A stretch of 64,000 bases of DNA, taken from positions 1 to 64,000 of the forward strand of contig NZ_JADPKR010000114.1 in assembly GCF_023074055.1 (NCBI RefSeq), given 5' to 3'. Positions 13,254 through 22,786 of this stretch are shown piece after piece. The notes under the pieces are model-generated. The model saw only the letters and a program-made list of their open reading frames with translations. It was not told the origin of the DNA and did no database searches. A program made the position numbers and the translations under genes. The stretch comes from Bradyrhizobium sp. 141. GTDB lineage: Bacteria > Pseudomonadota > Alphaproteobacteria > Rhizobiales > Xanthobacteraceae. The first letter of the stretch is position 1; the number at the start of each line of letters is the position of its first letter.

Positions 13254-16040
13254 TCAGGCAGCGCTGACCGCGACGAGCTCAGCCGCCAGGAATTGCTTTT
13301 CGAATGCCTCGGCGGGCATCGGACGGCCGAAGAAATATCCCTGCCCTTCCTCGCATCCCATGCTGACCAGGAAGTCGGCGGTTGCGCGGTTCTCAATGCC
13401 TTCAGCCACGACCGTGAGGCCAAGCTGCTTGCTGAGGCCGATGGTCGAGCCGACGATCGCGGCATCGTCGGAATTCGCGAGTAGGCCGAACACGAACGAC
13501 CGGTCGATCTTGAGACCGTCGAGCGGAAACTTCTTGAGGTAGCTCAGGCTTGCATAGCCCGTGCCGAAATCATCGAACAGGACGCGGACACCCAGCTGCT
13601 GGATCCGCTTGAACATGTCGAGCACGCGAATTTCGTCATGGAGCAGGATGTCTTCGGTGACCTCGATCTCAAGCAGCGAGGGCGAGAGCTCCGTCGCATC
13701 GAGAAGCGCCGCAACCGCATGCGCGAGATCGCCGGACTGAAGCTGCGAGGGCGAGAGGTTGATCGCGACGCGCACGCCGTTGCCCGACACCTCCCAGGTA
13801 CGCGCCTGACGGCAGGCGGTCTCCATCACCCAGTTCGCGATCCGCTCGGACAGGGCCGAAGTGTTGACCACCGGCATGAACTCCGCAGGCGAGACGTAGC
13901 CGCGCACGGGATGTCGCCAACGGATGAGCGCTTCGGCCCCGACAAGGCTGCCGTCGATCAGACGAACCTGGGGCTGGTAAAACAGCTCGAACTCGCCGCG
14001 ATCTGCGGCAAGCGCCAACTCGCTCTCCAGCGTCAGCCGGTTCTCCAGCTCCTGCCTGATCGCAGCCTCGAAGAGCACGTGGCCGCCCCGCCGTGTCGCC
14101 TTGGCACGGCTCAGCGCGAGATGGCCGTTGCTCAGGAGATCGTCAGCGTTATGTCCGCCTTCTGGATAGACGGCAACTCCGATGCTGATCCTGACGCGGT
14201 GCTGCCGCGTGCCCGTTGCAAGCGGCGCTTCGAACGCCTGCGCGATCCGCTCGGCGAACGCCACGATCGGTTCGCCGGCCTCTGCACAATCAAGCGCGAT
14301 GGCGAATTCGTCGCCGCTGAGGCGGGCCACAACCGCCTTGCCATCGGCCTCGATCCGGAGACGCTCAGCGACGGCGCGCAGCACGCGGTCACCGGCTGAA
14401 TGCCCAAGCATGTTGTTGATTTGCTGGAAGCCGTCGAGCCCGATTACGAGCAACCCGACCTCGCGAGGCCGCCGCCTCACATCCGCAATCATGCCGGCGA
14501 GCCCGGCATGCAGCGTGTTGCGATTGGCAAGACCGGTCAGCGCGTCGTGTTCGGCAAGATATTTGACGCGTTCGACCTCGCGTTTGCGCACCGAGATGTC
14601 GCGAAGGATCGCGCCGTACTGAAAGCCATCCGTTCCCTGCCAGCCCGAGAAGCTTGCCTCGACGGGGAAGGTTTCGCCATTCTTGCGCCGGCCCTCGAAC
14701 TCGACGACGACCGCCCCGCCCGGAACCAGGAGTGCCTGGCGCGCGGCATCGTGCATGGACGGCCTCGCCCCGACGTCCACCGGAACAGCGCACAGCGTTT
14801 CGAACGGGCGGCCGATCATCTCGGCCGGCGCGAAGCCGAAGATCGCACTCGCCCCCGGATTCCAAACCGTGATCCGGTGATCCTCGTCGGTGCAGACGAG
14901 ACCGTCGCCAAGCGACATCGCAATGCGATGGAAGCGGCTCTCGGCGATGCGTCCCAAAAGACTACGGAAATCGATCTCGTCCAGCGCAATCGCAGTCAGA
15001 TAGGCGATGATCGCGATGTGGAATAGCGATGTGTCGATGACGAGGGGCCATCTTGCCTGCACGAGGGCTGCGACCAGTTCGACGGCCGCCCCGGAGGCGA
15101 TGAGGACAGTGACGCGAATTCCTGGCGCAATGCGGCGCCACGAATACATCATCAGCAGGCAGATCAAACCCAGGCCCAGGATCATGCCGATATCGGACGT
15201 CCAGCGCAGCATCCGGCCCTGAAGGACCGATTCGGCAGCCAGCGCCTGGAGGACCGGCCCCGAGACGATCCTGCCGTTGGGAACGCTGAACCGGTCACCA
15301 AGCTCGAGCGCCGTGGCGCCGACGATGATCTTCTTGTCTCTCAACTTGTCGAGAGTCGCGGTATCGCCGCGCAGCACGTCGATATAGGAGACGCTCGGAA
15401 TGGAGGTTGCGCGAATACTGAAATCGATCAGAAAGGGCGGCCGCCGATTGACGTCCTGCCCAGCCAGCACGACGGCCATCGACGGCATCAACGCATCGCC
15501 AAGCCGTTCTCCGAACGGATAGCGGCGAACGAGTCCGTCGGATTCGACTGCGACATTCACGACGGCCGGCCAGGACTGGTTGCCGAACGGCTTCAGGGGG
15601 CGATTGACGTGCGCCGCGCCGCCATTCGGCGTCGGCTGCTTGAAGGACGGCAGGATCGTCGAGCCCCCGACCTCGCGAAGGGCCTTGACGAAGGCCTCGT
15701 CGGACGCCGGATCCGACGGCGTGCTGAAATCGACATCGAAGGCGATGTCCCTCGCTCCCGCGGCCTCGAGCCTGTGCAACAGCTCCGCGTGCAGCCGGCG
15801 CGGCCAGGGCCACACCCCGATCTGATCGATGGACGGTGCGTCGATCGCCACCACGACGACATTGCCGCTGGCGTCGCGCGATTGCCAGGCGAACCGCAGA
15901 TCGGTGAGCGCGTTGCGAAGCGCACCATGCCATCCCGTGGACAGCACGATCGCAAGCGCGATCACGACGAGAATATGCGGCCGATAGCGTTTCACTCCGA
16001 TCCTCCCCCGCACCCGCTCCTGCAGGTGCGCCCCACTCAT
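13254..16040 (-). CDS. CHASE2-PAS-GGDEF-EAL c-di-GMP signalling protein
   Basis: A 928-aa inner-membrane sensor. After one N-terminal membrane span (about 22-40) comes a periplasmic CHASE2 domain (VVVVAIDAPSIDQIGVWPWP, then FDVDFSTPSD) to about residue 285. Three membrane helices follow, then a PAS domain (about 375-490), a GGDEF domain with SGDEF at 575-579, and an EAL domain with EAL at 703-705 and an intact DDFGTGYASLSYLK motif. The phosphodiesterase site therefore looks active, while the cyclase motif has Ser for the first Gly. It is 16 bases downstream of the FecR-domain gene, so they form an operon, a pairing typical of CHASE2 proteins. Confidence 0.93.
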   Translation of the reverse strand: MSGAHLQERVRGRIGVKRYRPHILVVIALAIVLSTGWHGALRNALTDLRFAWQSRDASGNVVVVAIDAPSIDQIGVWPWPRRLHAELLHRLEAAGARDIAFDVDFSTPSDPASDEAFVKALREVGGSTILPSFKQPTPNGGAAHVNRPLKPFGNQSWPAVVNVAVESDGLVRRYPFGERLGDALMPSMAVVLAGQDVNRRPPFLIDFSIRATSIPSVSYIDVLRGDTATLDKLRDKKIIVGATALELGDRFSVPNGRIVSGPVLQALAAESVLQGRMLRWTSDIGMILGLGLICLLMMYSWRRIAPGIRVTVLIASGAAVELVAALVQARWPLVIDTSLFHIAIIAYLTAIALDEIDFRSLLGRIAESRFHRIAMSLGDGLVCTDEDHRITVWNPGASAIFGFAPAEMIGRPFETLCAVPVDVGARPSMHDAARQALLVPGGAVVVEFEGRRKNGETFPVEASFSGWQGTDGFQYGAILRDISVRKREVERVKYLAEHDALTGLANRNTLHAGLAGMIADVRRRPREVGLLVIGLDGFQQINNMLGHSAGDRVLRAVAERLRIEADGKAVVARLSGDEFAIALDCAEAGEPIVAFAERIAQAFEAPLATGTRQHRVRISIGVAVYPEGGHNADDLLSNGHLALSRAKATRRGGHVLFEAAIRQELENRLTLESELALAADRGEFELFYQPQVRLIDGSLVGAEALIRWRHPVRGYVSPAEFMPVVNTSALSERIANWVMETACRQARTWEVSGNGVRVAINLSPSQLQSGDLAHAVAALLDATELSPSLLEIEVTEDILLHDEIRVLDMFKRIQQLGVRVLFDDFGTGYASLSYLKKFPLDGLKIDRSFVFGLLANSDDAAIVGSTIGLSKQLGLTVVAEGIENRATADFLVSMGCEEGQGYFFGRPMPAEAFEKQFLAAELVAVSAA

Positions 16041-16056
16041 CCCCTAGGAAACCGCT

Positions 16057-17292
16057 TCAGTGTCGGTTGTGGCCGTAGCCATGGCCATTGCTGCCATTGC
16101 CGCCGCCATTCCCGTTACCGTCGCCGTTGTTGCCCCTGCCGTTGCCAGTAGCACCATGGTTGCCGTGGTTTCCGTTATTGCCGTTGTTACCGTTTCCGTT
16201 GTTGCCGTTGCCACCGGAGTTTCCGTTGCTGGCTCCAGGGCTGTCGCTGGAAGCGCCCGCAGCCGCGGCGGCTATTGCCGCGCCTGCGCTCGACAAGTTG
16301 CCGGCCGACGACGCACTGCTTGTCGTCACGGCAGTCTGGACGGAGCTGTTGGGCGCTGTCGTGCTGGACTTGCCATCGCTCCAGACCGTCTCAGTACCGG
16401 CGTTGACGTTCGCGTTGCGCACCTGGCCGGGAGCAACGGCGCCGTGGGCGAGCCCGCGTGTCACCTGGTGGAAGTTCAGCTTGACTTCGCCGAGCGAGCT
16501 CGAGATGTGCACCACACCGGCCCTGGATGCATGACCTCCTGCCGCCTGATGAGACGGCTTCGGCGCGCCCGCCGCCTTGGTCCCCTTGTCGATCGGACCG
16601 AGCGCGTGGATCGCATGTCCGTTCGCGGCGTTGCGCGGCACCGACAGGCCTGATTTCGGTACTGGCACACGCTCGATCGCGGGAGCGCGCGGCTTGCCAT
16701 GCTCGATCGGATTGAACGTCCCTGCACCGCTCAGGCTGAGACCGGGCTTGCCGTGCTCAAAGACGGTGGCCGCCTGTCCCGGCATAACCTGGGCAATCTG
16801 TCCCGTCCTGAAGTCGGAGACCTCGACTTGGCCGCGGAGCACGCCGACCTTGGTGCTGCCCGCCCCCACCGTGACGCTGAACTGCGTTCCCTTGACCACG
16901 GCGGCGAGATAGGGCGTCTCGACCTCGAAATGCTTGACGTTGCGCTTCTCGACTTCGAGCAGGATCGAACCCGCCTGCCGGATAATGGTGGTCGAGAGCC
17001 CGTCCTTCTTCTCGGCCGGCAAGCCGACCACGGAGTTGGGACGGATCAGAATCGTTTCCTCGCCGCGGACGAGCAGCACCCGGCCATTGCGTCCGGTGCG
17101 GATGGTATTGCCAGGCTTGAGCGTCTCTTCCTGATTCAGTGAGACCTGTTGCGCCCCGTCGGTCGCGATCCATACCTCACCGGTGGCCTTGCTGACCGAC
17201 CAGACACCATCCTCCGCGGCGGATGCACCGGAAGCCATTCCCAGGATCAGTGCCGCCACGAAGGCGCACCGAATTCCAATTCTGCCGAGCAT
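16057..17292 (-). CDS. Exported FecR-domain protein with Gly/Asn-rich tail
   Basis: A 411-aa protein with a Sec signal peptide ending near residue 26 (GMASGASAAED). A FecR-type domain follows (about 30-180: ETLKPGNTIRTGRNGRVLLV, then ETPYLAAVVKGTQFSV and MPGQAATV). A linker with HxN/Ser-rich sequence leads to a C-terminal low-complexity tail of about 60 residues made almost only of Gly, Asn and His. It has no membrane anchor, unlike true FecR anti-sigma factors, so it is periplasmic or secreted. It is first gene of an operon with the CHASE2 protein and divergent from the TpsB transporter, which hints at a shared envelope function. Confidence 0.85.
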   Translation of the reverse strand: MLGRIGIRCAFVAALILGMASGASAAEDGVWSVSKATGEVWIATDGAQQVSLNQEETLKPGNTIRTGRNGRVLLVRGEETILIRPNSVVGLPAEKKDGLSTTIIRQAGSILLEVEKRNVKHFEVETPYLAAVVKGTQFSVTVGAGSTKVGVLRGQVEVSDFRTGQIAQVMPGQAATVFEHGKPGLSLSGAGTFNPIEHGKPRAPAIERVPVPKSGLSVPRNAANGHAIHALGPIDKGTKAAGAPKPSHQAAGGHASRAGVVHISSSLGEVKLNFHQVTRGLAHGAVAPGQVRNANVNAGTETVWSDGKSSTTAPNSSVQTAVTTSSASSAGNLSSAGAAIAAAAAGASSDSPGASNGNSGGNGNNGNGNNGNNGNHGNHGATGNGRGNNGDGNGNGGGNGSNGHGYGHNRH

Positions 17293-17422
17293 GACGTTCC
17301 TCAGTCCGCGTTACAGCCAGGCCTGGGGGGTATCCGAAATCACTCAAGAGAGAATTAGCGGGTAACGGTCAGCCAAGTGGCCGCCTTAACCAATCATTGA
17401 CCATAAAAAACTATGAAAAATC

Positions 17423-19219
17423 ATGCGGCTAACGAACTCTTACCGCCCCGCGGCAGTTTCTCCGTCAAACTACGGGGGAAGACTCGCTGCGTGCGTTGAG
17501 AGGCAGCATCTCCTTACCGCGCTGGTGCTACTGGTACCGATTTTTGCGGGAGTTTCCCAGGCGTTCGCACAACAGGCGAGCCAGCCGGGTTTCGATCCGC
17601 GCCAGCCCGAGAAATACTTTGAAAACCAAACCGAACGGGAAACACTGAACCGCCCGCCGGTCAGGCTGCCGACGGTCGGCCAGCCCAACACCGGCGGCGA
17701 TACCAAGCCGCAATTTGTGCTGCGCGGCGTCAACGTCAGCGGCGCCCACGCCGTCCCCCCCGATCGCATTGCCGCGGTCTATCAGCCGTATCTCGGCAAG
17801 AAGGTCTCGCAGGCGGATCTCGCCGGCATCGCAGGTGCGATCAGCGATCTCTACCGCGCCGACGGCTTCCATCTGAGTCGGGCCATCGTGCCGCCGCAAG
17901 ACATTGCGGACGGCCGGGTCCGGATCCAGGTGATCGAAGGCGCCATCGTGCAGGTCGAGCTGAAAGGCGGCGGTGCCGAGCAATTCGGCGTCAAGCCGAT
18001 GCTCGGGCCGGTTCTGGCCGAACAGCCGTCGCGCCTGCCGACGCTCGAACGCCAGCTCTTCCTCATCAATGGCAGGCCGGGCGTTCGGATCGCGGATAGC
18101 GCGCTCGAGGAGATCGGCGGCGCATCCGGCCGCTTCCGTCTCACAATCTATTTGAAGACCTGGCACGTCTTCTCCTCGTTCGGCCTGGACAATCTCGGAT
18201 CATCCTCGGTCGGCCCCTGGCAGACCTATGCCACCGGCGCGTTTAACTCCTACCTCACGGCCGGCGATACGCTGGCAGTCAACCTGTCGACCATTGCGAA
18301 CGATCCGCGCCAGCTCGGCTTTGCGCGGCTGTCCTATGACGCGCCCGTCGGCGTCGACGGCATCCGCCTCGGTGCCTCCGTCCTCTACAGCGCGGTCCGG
18401 CCGGGCGATGCCCGCCGCCTCGACGGCGACATCACGACGACCGAGGCCTTCGAGCTGCGCGCCAGCGTCGTTCCGCTGCAATCGCAATTCTCCACGCTCA
18501 CCCTGACTGCGGCAACGAGCTTCAGCAATGTGTCTGAGCACGACCTGTACGGCCCCTGGTACAACGACCACATCAGGACAGCGAGCCTGACCGCCGACTA
18601 CAGGCTGCAGGATCACTTCGGCGGCACCAATTTCGCGACGCTGACCTACCGCCAGGGCCTCGACGTCTTCGGCGCTTCGCATTTCGACGACGCTCTGTTG
18701 TCGCGCGACGGCGCCTCGTCGAACTTCTCGGTGCTGAACCTCTGGTTCACACGCTACCAGACACTCAACGATGCCTGGTCGCTCAAGCTCTCCGCGGCGA
18801 GCCAGACAGCGTCGCGGCCGCTGTTCACCTCGCAGCAGTTCTATCTCGGCGGGGCAGCCTTCGGCCGGGGCTACGGCGCAGCCGAGATCAGCGGCGACAA
18901 CGGCCTTGCCGGCTCGCTCGAACTGCGCTTCGACCAGAAGCTCAATTTCCGTTACTGGACCGGCTATGAGCTCTACGCCTTTGGCGACGCCGGCGCCGTC
19001 TGGAACGACGGTTACCGCCTGAGCGAGGGCCTGTCGCTCACATCGGCCGGAGCCGGTGTGCGATTCTTCCTGCCAGACGATCTCCAGGCTGATCTCGGCG
19101 TGGCGGTGCCCTTGAGCTACCGGGCACCGGAGAACGAGCGCCGCAAACCCCGTTTCCTGTTCACGCTGTCGAGCGCCTTCCGGCTCTGCCCTGAACGCGG
19201 CAAAACCGGCTGTCTCTAG
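17423..19219 (+). CDS. TpsB/FhaC/ShlB-family outer-membrane transporter
   Basis: A 598-aa two-partner-secretion pore. A hydrophobic stretch ending AFAQQ near residue 50 is the signal peptide. POTRA domains occupy about 98-230 (FVLRGVNVSGAHAVPPDRIA, then HLSRAIVPPQDIADGRVRIQVIEG). The rest is a 16-strand FhaC-type barrel with the loop-6 signature FGRGYGAAEISGDNG and a C-terminal strand ending in FRLC plus a short tail. No TpsA substrate with a TPS domain lies in the window. The 130-base gap to the divergent FecR gene must carry both promoters. The start ATG has no obvious binding site and could be later. Confidence 0.85.
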   Translation: MRLTNSYRPAAVSPSNYGGRLAACVERQHLLTALVLLVPIFAGVSQAFAQQASQPGFDPRQPEKYFENQTERETLNRPPVRLPTVGQPNTGGDTKPQFVLRGVNVSGAHAVPPDRIAAVYQPYLGKKVSQADLAGIAGAISDLYRADGFHLSRAIVPPQDIADGRVRIQVIEGAIVQVELKGGGAEQFGVKPMLGPVLAEQPSRLPTLERQLFLINGRPGVRIADSALEEIGGASGRFRLTIYLKTWHVFSSFGLDNLGSSSVGPWQTYATGAFNSYLTAGDTLAVNLSTIANDPRQLGFARLSYDAPVGVDGIRLGASVLYSAVRPGDARRLDGDITTTEAFELRASVVPLQSQFSTLTLTAATSFSNVSEHDLYGPWYNDHIRTASLTADYRLQDHFGGTNFATLTYRQGLDVFGASHFDDALLSRDGASSNFSVLNLWFTRYQTLNDAWSLKLSAASQTASRPLFTSQQFYLGGAAFGRGYGAAEISGDNGLAGSLELRFDQKLNFRYWTGYELYAFGDAGAVWNDGYRLSEGLSLTSAGAGVRFFLPDDLQADLGVAVPLSYRAPENERRKPRFLFTLSSAFRLCPERGKTGCL

Positions 19220-19363
19220 CCGCCCGCCGTGTCCCCCGGATGCGGCCCTTTTGCGGCCTTGCCCACAGACTTGCCTAAATTTAATCCCGTAACCTGCTCA
19301 CGATCGCTCGATCCGGGAGTTCCCAATGGCCATGTTCAGCCGAACGTGATTTGAGACGAAACC

Positions 19364-20194
19364 ATGAAGAGGGTGTTTGCAATCCTGGCGTTTCTCTGCG
19401 TCCTCGGCGTCGGGGAGTATTTCCTCGTCAGCCGGTTCGCGATCCGCCATGAGGCTGTGGCGCTGTTCGACGCCTCGCGTCAGCGGCCGATCGCCGTCGA
19501 GGTGGCCGTGCGGCGTGACTACGAGACCAAGGCCAATCTCGGCCTCTGGAAGCTTCCCGTTGCCATCATCAGCAACGGCAACACCGTCAAGGCCACCGAA
19601 TATTCGTTCCTCGCCAACGTGCTCGCCGCGCGCGGCTATCTGGTTGTCAGCATCCAGCAGGACCTGCCGAGCGATCCGCCGTTGATGACCCGTGTCGGTC
19701 AGCAATATGTCGGCCGGCGTGACGTCTATATCCGCTGTGAGGCCAACATTCTTTTCGTGTTGGGCGAACTGAAGAGGCGGCAGGAGAACGTCGACTACGA
19801 CCACATCACCCTTGTTGGCCATTCCAACGGCGGCGATGTCTCGATGTACGTCGCCCACCAGCACCCGGAGTTGGTGTCGAAGGTGATTACCCTCGACAAT
19901 CTGCGGGTGCCTTTCGTGCTCAGCGACGGCATGAAGATCCTGTCGTTCAGATCGAAAGATCCGCATTTCGTGACCGATCCCGGCGTGCTGCCGACGCCGG
20001 AAGAGGCCAAGGCGCGTGGTATCGACATCGTCCACACCGGCGCCCAGCACACGGAGATGAGCGATCGCGGCCCCAACTCGGTCAAGGAGAAGATCCAGGA
20101 AACGCTCGACCGCTTCCTGCGTGACAGCGCCAGCAGCGCGCTCGCGCCGGCTGACACGAAGAGCCCGATGATCATGAATCCGGGCGACTATTAG
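19364..20194 (+). CDS. Membrane-anchored alpha/beta hydrolase
   Basis: A 276-aa protein with an N-terminal hydrophobic signal or anchor (VFAILAFLCVLGVGEYFLV). It has an alpha/beta hydrolase fold: VAIISNGNTVKATEYSFLAN, the nucleophile elbow GHSNGG with Ser near residue 154, an acid candidate in ITLDNLRVP and a late histidine in HTGAQHTEMSD. The closest family look is dienelactone hydrolase or serine esterase; the substrate is unknown. It stands alone between the TpsB gene and a cytochrome c. Confidence 0.75.
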   Translation: MKRVFAILAFLCVLGVGEYFLVSRFAIRHEAVALFDASRQRPIAVEVAVRRDYETKANLGLWKLPVAIISNGNTVKATEYSFLANVLAARGYLVVSIQQDLPSDPPLMTRVGQQYVGRRDVYIRCEANILFVLGELKRRQENVDYDHITLVGHSNGGDVSMYVAHQHPELVSKVITLDNLRVPFVLSDGMKILSFRSKDPHFVTDPGVLPTPEEAKARGIDIVHTGAQHTEMSDRGPNSVKEKIQETLDRFLRDSASSALAPADTKSPMIMNPGDY

Positions 20195-20462
20195 CCAGGA
20201 ATGCTTTGCGGCAGATCAAGGCGGCTCCGGGGCGGCGGGATAGAAGAGCCGTATGGCCCCGGAGAGACACGTGTCGCAGTATATCGAAAGTCTTGATGCG
20301 AAAGGTCTGCCCGCCGCGAGGATGCCGGCACCCGTACGGCATTTCTATCGTTCGGTCCGCAAGCTGCTGCGATCGATCATCGCGCGCATTGATCTCTCGC
20401 AATTTCCGGGATCGTGCTGCGGATAAGCATGGCGGCGCGAACGAATGCATGAAGGTTACCCT
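20195..20462. other. Intergenic region, no gene seen
   Basis: About 270 bases with open frames that lack plausible starts or family-like sequence. It must hold the promoter of the cytochrome c gene. Confidence 0.4.
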
Positions 20463-20780
20463 ATGCACCAGCATTTGAGACGAATCTGCCTGCTGCTTGC
20501 CGTAACCTCGAGCGTCGGCACGTCGTCCGCGCTCGCCGCCGATGCCAATCACGGTGCCGACCTTGCCAAGCGCTGGTGCGCCAGCTGCCATGTCGTCGCG
20601 GACGGCCAGACCCAGGCGAGTGCCGACGTCCCCTCCTTTGCCTCCGTTGCGGGCAGGCAGGACTTCAATCCGGAGAGGCTCGCCTTCTTCCTGCTCGATC
20701 CGCACCCGAAGATGCCGAATTTCCCCTTGAGCCGGACCGAAGCCGGCGACATCGCGGCCTACATCGCATCGCTGCGTTAG
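20463..20780 (+). CDS. Small periplasmic class I cytochrome c
   Basis: A 105-aa protein with a signal peptide (cleavage after SSALA, near residue 26). The haem attachment motif CASCH follows the mature N-terminus (AKRWCASCH), and the likely distal Met ligand is in PKMPNFPLS; the C-terminal helix DIAAYIASLR is typical. The single haem and the short size fit a mono-haem electron carrier. The ATG at 20463 has AAGG six bases upstream. No oxidase or partner enzyme is adjacent. Confidence 0.85.
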   Translation: MHQHLRRICLLLAVTSSVGTSSALAADANHGADLAKRWCASCHVVADGQTQASADVPSFASVAGRQDFNPERLAFFLLDPHPKMPNFPLSRTEAGDIAAYIASLR

Positions 20781-21044
20781 CGCATGATCCGCCCCGAAGG
20801 GCGTGTCAGCGCAAAGCGCGATGACGATCTATCCCACTCTCATCGCGCTTTGGCGGCGCGCCGAGCACCACATCTGCCACAAAATGCAAATCCCTGCCGG
20901 CGGACCGACAGGGATCAGCAGAAGGGATGCCAGACGGCGAATGAGGTCATTCGGTGGCCCGGCATGGATCCGCGCCAGCATCGAAGTGCGGATCGCCACA
21001 CCATGCAAGTTCAATTTGTGGGCACGCTGTCCAGACGCCGAGAA
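20781..21044. other. Intergenic region with an imperfect hairpin
   Basis: No gene is evident. An imperfect stem ATCCCTG / CAGGGAT around 20890-20915 may help end the cytochrome c message, but it lacks a T-run. Confidence 0.4.
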
Positions 21045-21386
21045 TCAGGACTTGCCTTTGCCCGGCTGCATGAGACTGCCGGTCATCTGGCGCATGTGAT
21101 CTCCGGCGCTGGTGAACTGGCTGCGCAGGAAATCGGACTGGATTCGCATCGCTTCCTGGAGGTCGGTGGCATGAACCAGCTTGCGTGCGTGCTCGAAGGC
21201 CGACTTCATGTTCTGCTCGGTGAAAACCAGTGCCTGCTTCGACACCTCCGTCCCCGCGCCTGGAACGGATGACATCGATTTGGTGGCGGCTTCGAAAAAC
21301 ATGCCGAATGCTTTTTCCGCCTGGTCAATCGTCTGCTCGGCCAAGTCGCGCAGTTCGGCCGGAACTTCGAGCTTCGGTTCGATCAT
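21045..21386 (-). CDS. Phasin family protein
   Basis: A 113-aa polyhydroxyalkanoate granule-associated protein. After MIEPKLEVPAELRDLAEQ the sequence is an extended amphipathic helix with the phasin pattern (AEKAFGMFFEAATKSM, then LVFTEQNMKSAFEHARKLV and QSDFLRSQFTSAGDHMRQM). Phasins coat PHA granules and limit their size. GGGAGGAG precedes the ATG at 21386, so the upstream in-frame start at 21422 is rejected. A broken thiolase of the type that could feed PHA synthesis lies at 56.6 kb, but this gene is not linked to a pha operon. Confidence 0.88.
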   Translation of the reverse strand: MIEPKLEVPAELRDLAEQTIDQAEKAFGMFFEAATKSMSSVPGAGTEVSKQALVFTEQNMKSAFEHARKLVHATDLQEAMRIQSDFLRSQFTSAGDHMRQMTGSLMQPGKGKS

Positions 21387-21541
21387 GGTCGCACTCCTCC
21401 CGTTTTCCCAACTGAATACCACACTTGGCGGATCGCCTTCCAGCGCCAGCCTCGGGGGAAACGTCGCCGGCAGTCCGGCTCCGGCAGGAAAACGTAGCGG
21501 GAAAACGAAGGAGACGGCGTAAGGCCGGCGCGCGGCCGGGC

Positions 21542-21727
21542 TCAGGACAAGGGGTGCTCGGGAAGAGCTTCTTCGGTGGCGAGGTCTTCGACCAGCTTGA
21601 TGACCTCGAAACGCTGTCGAGGCGCGAGCTTCAGGAACGCACGGAGCAGGCGCAGACTTTCGACCGTACCGCTTGCGGGCACGCCGAGCTTGAGGTGCAG
21701 TTCAGCGGCGAAATTGAGGTTTTTCAT
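21542..21727 (-). CDS. Conserved small hypothetical protein (61 aa)
   Basis: The product MKNLNFAAELHLKLGVPASG continues TVESLRLLRAFLKLAPRQRF and EVIKLVEDLATEE, a compact helical bundle. The ATG at 21727 has AGGTG at suitable distance. I associate it with a recurrent small-protein family in Bradyrhizobium; no function is known. Confidence 0.6.
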   Translation of the reverse strand: MKNLNFAAELHLKLGVPASGTVESLRLLRAFLKLAPRQRFEVIKLVEDLATEEALPEHPLS

Positions 21728-21898
21728 CTCGCACCTATGACAAGCATCGGCCTTCGTGATCCACTCAAGAACCGAACGCCATGACAAGACGCCACAACAG
21801 GACCCTATCGCGACGAACTCTCGACCGGATAGCCCCGACCGGTTGGCACGCTGAACGACATGTCCCCAAACCACAGGCTCAACCAGAGGGTTGCAATT

Positions 21899-21982
21899 AT
21901 GTCAAACAACAACCCGTCCGGCAAGTCCAACAATGGCTGCAGCGATGCTTCGTCTGCATCGCACCGTGGCAATTCCGGATAA
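21899..21982 (+). CDS. Possible 27-aa Ser/Asn-rich peptide
   Basis: The frame begins at 21899 with GAGGG nine bases upstream and encodes a hydrophilic peptide opening MSNNNPSGKSNNG and ending SHRGNSG. The strong polar bias is unlike random sequence in this GC range, but the length prevents a firm call. Confidence 0.25.
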   Translation: MSNNNPSGKSNNGCSDASSASHRGNSG

Positions 21983-22383
21983 CAGGAATATCGACCGCCG
22001 TCACCCACCTGCGTCAAGAAGCGGCATCAATCACGCACACAGCCTCGGTCGCTGTCAATCGGCGCAACGTTTCGGCATGTTTCCGATATGAATGGACGCT
22101 GGCTGCGAATGAGCGGCTTTCCAGCGCTTACACGCAATTGTTGCGTCCGCCCACGGCGGTTGTAATCGCGGCAAAATGAAGGTTGATCTGGCAGCCGATC
22201 TCCAGCGTCCCCTGATCTCGGCGCGGCTGTCGCCTCGGGATTCATTGATCCGGAAATGTTTCCGCCCATGAACCGTTGTCCATGAGCGAACGACCAAGCC
22301 GTTGCGACACGGCCACGCAGACGACGGCGCCATGGCTGAAGACTCTTCGATTCGGGCGCGCGTCAGCACCAAAGGACGACGGC

Positions 22384-22740
22384 ATGCTTTCTCGCTGCGA
22401 TCTCATCAAGGGCGCCGCGGCTGCGCTTTTCACCCTCTCGATACAAGGCGCCTGGGCGCAGGAGACCAAGATGAACCTGTTCAAGATCATCACCGTCAAG
22501 GACGAGATCGTCGTCGGGTTATCGACAGAGGAACTCCAGGCGCTTGGCGGCAATGATGCCAGCGCGGTTGCGCACGCGCTGGCGCAGAAGGGCGATCTCA
22601 CCGTCTGGCAATACAATGTGCACCGCGGCCCGAGCGGGGAATTGCAGCAGGCGCCGACCGCCAAGATCGGGCTTCTGGCAAATGCCTCGCTCCGCGTCGA
22701 GCCCTACACCACGCCTTACCAGATCGTACCGCATCCCTAG
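22384..22740 (+). CDS. Exported hypothetical protein (118 aa)
   Basis: A short signal peptide (LIKGAAAALFTLSIQGAWAQ, cleavage near residue 26) precedes a mixed alpha/beta domain: FKIITVKDEIVVGLSTEE, then NDASAVAHALAQKGDLTVWQ and LLANASLRVEPYTTPYQIV. I recognise it as a conserved Bradyrhizobium-type periplasmic protein without function. AAAGGA precedes the ATG. About 107 bases upstream, GGAAA-N17-CGTT at 22252-22277 is one mismatch from an EcfG promoter. Confidence 0.6.
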   Translation: MLSRCDLIKGAAAALFTLSIQGAWAQETKMNLFKIITVKDEIVVGLSTEELQALGGNDASAVAHALAQKGDLTVWQYNVHRGPSGELQQAPTAKIGLLANASLRVEPYTTPYQIVPHP

Positions 22741-22786
22741 GCAACAGACTGACACGCCGGCAGCCGAGGCCGCCGGCGTGCCGTAT

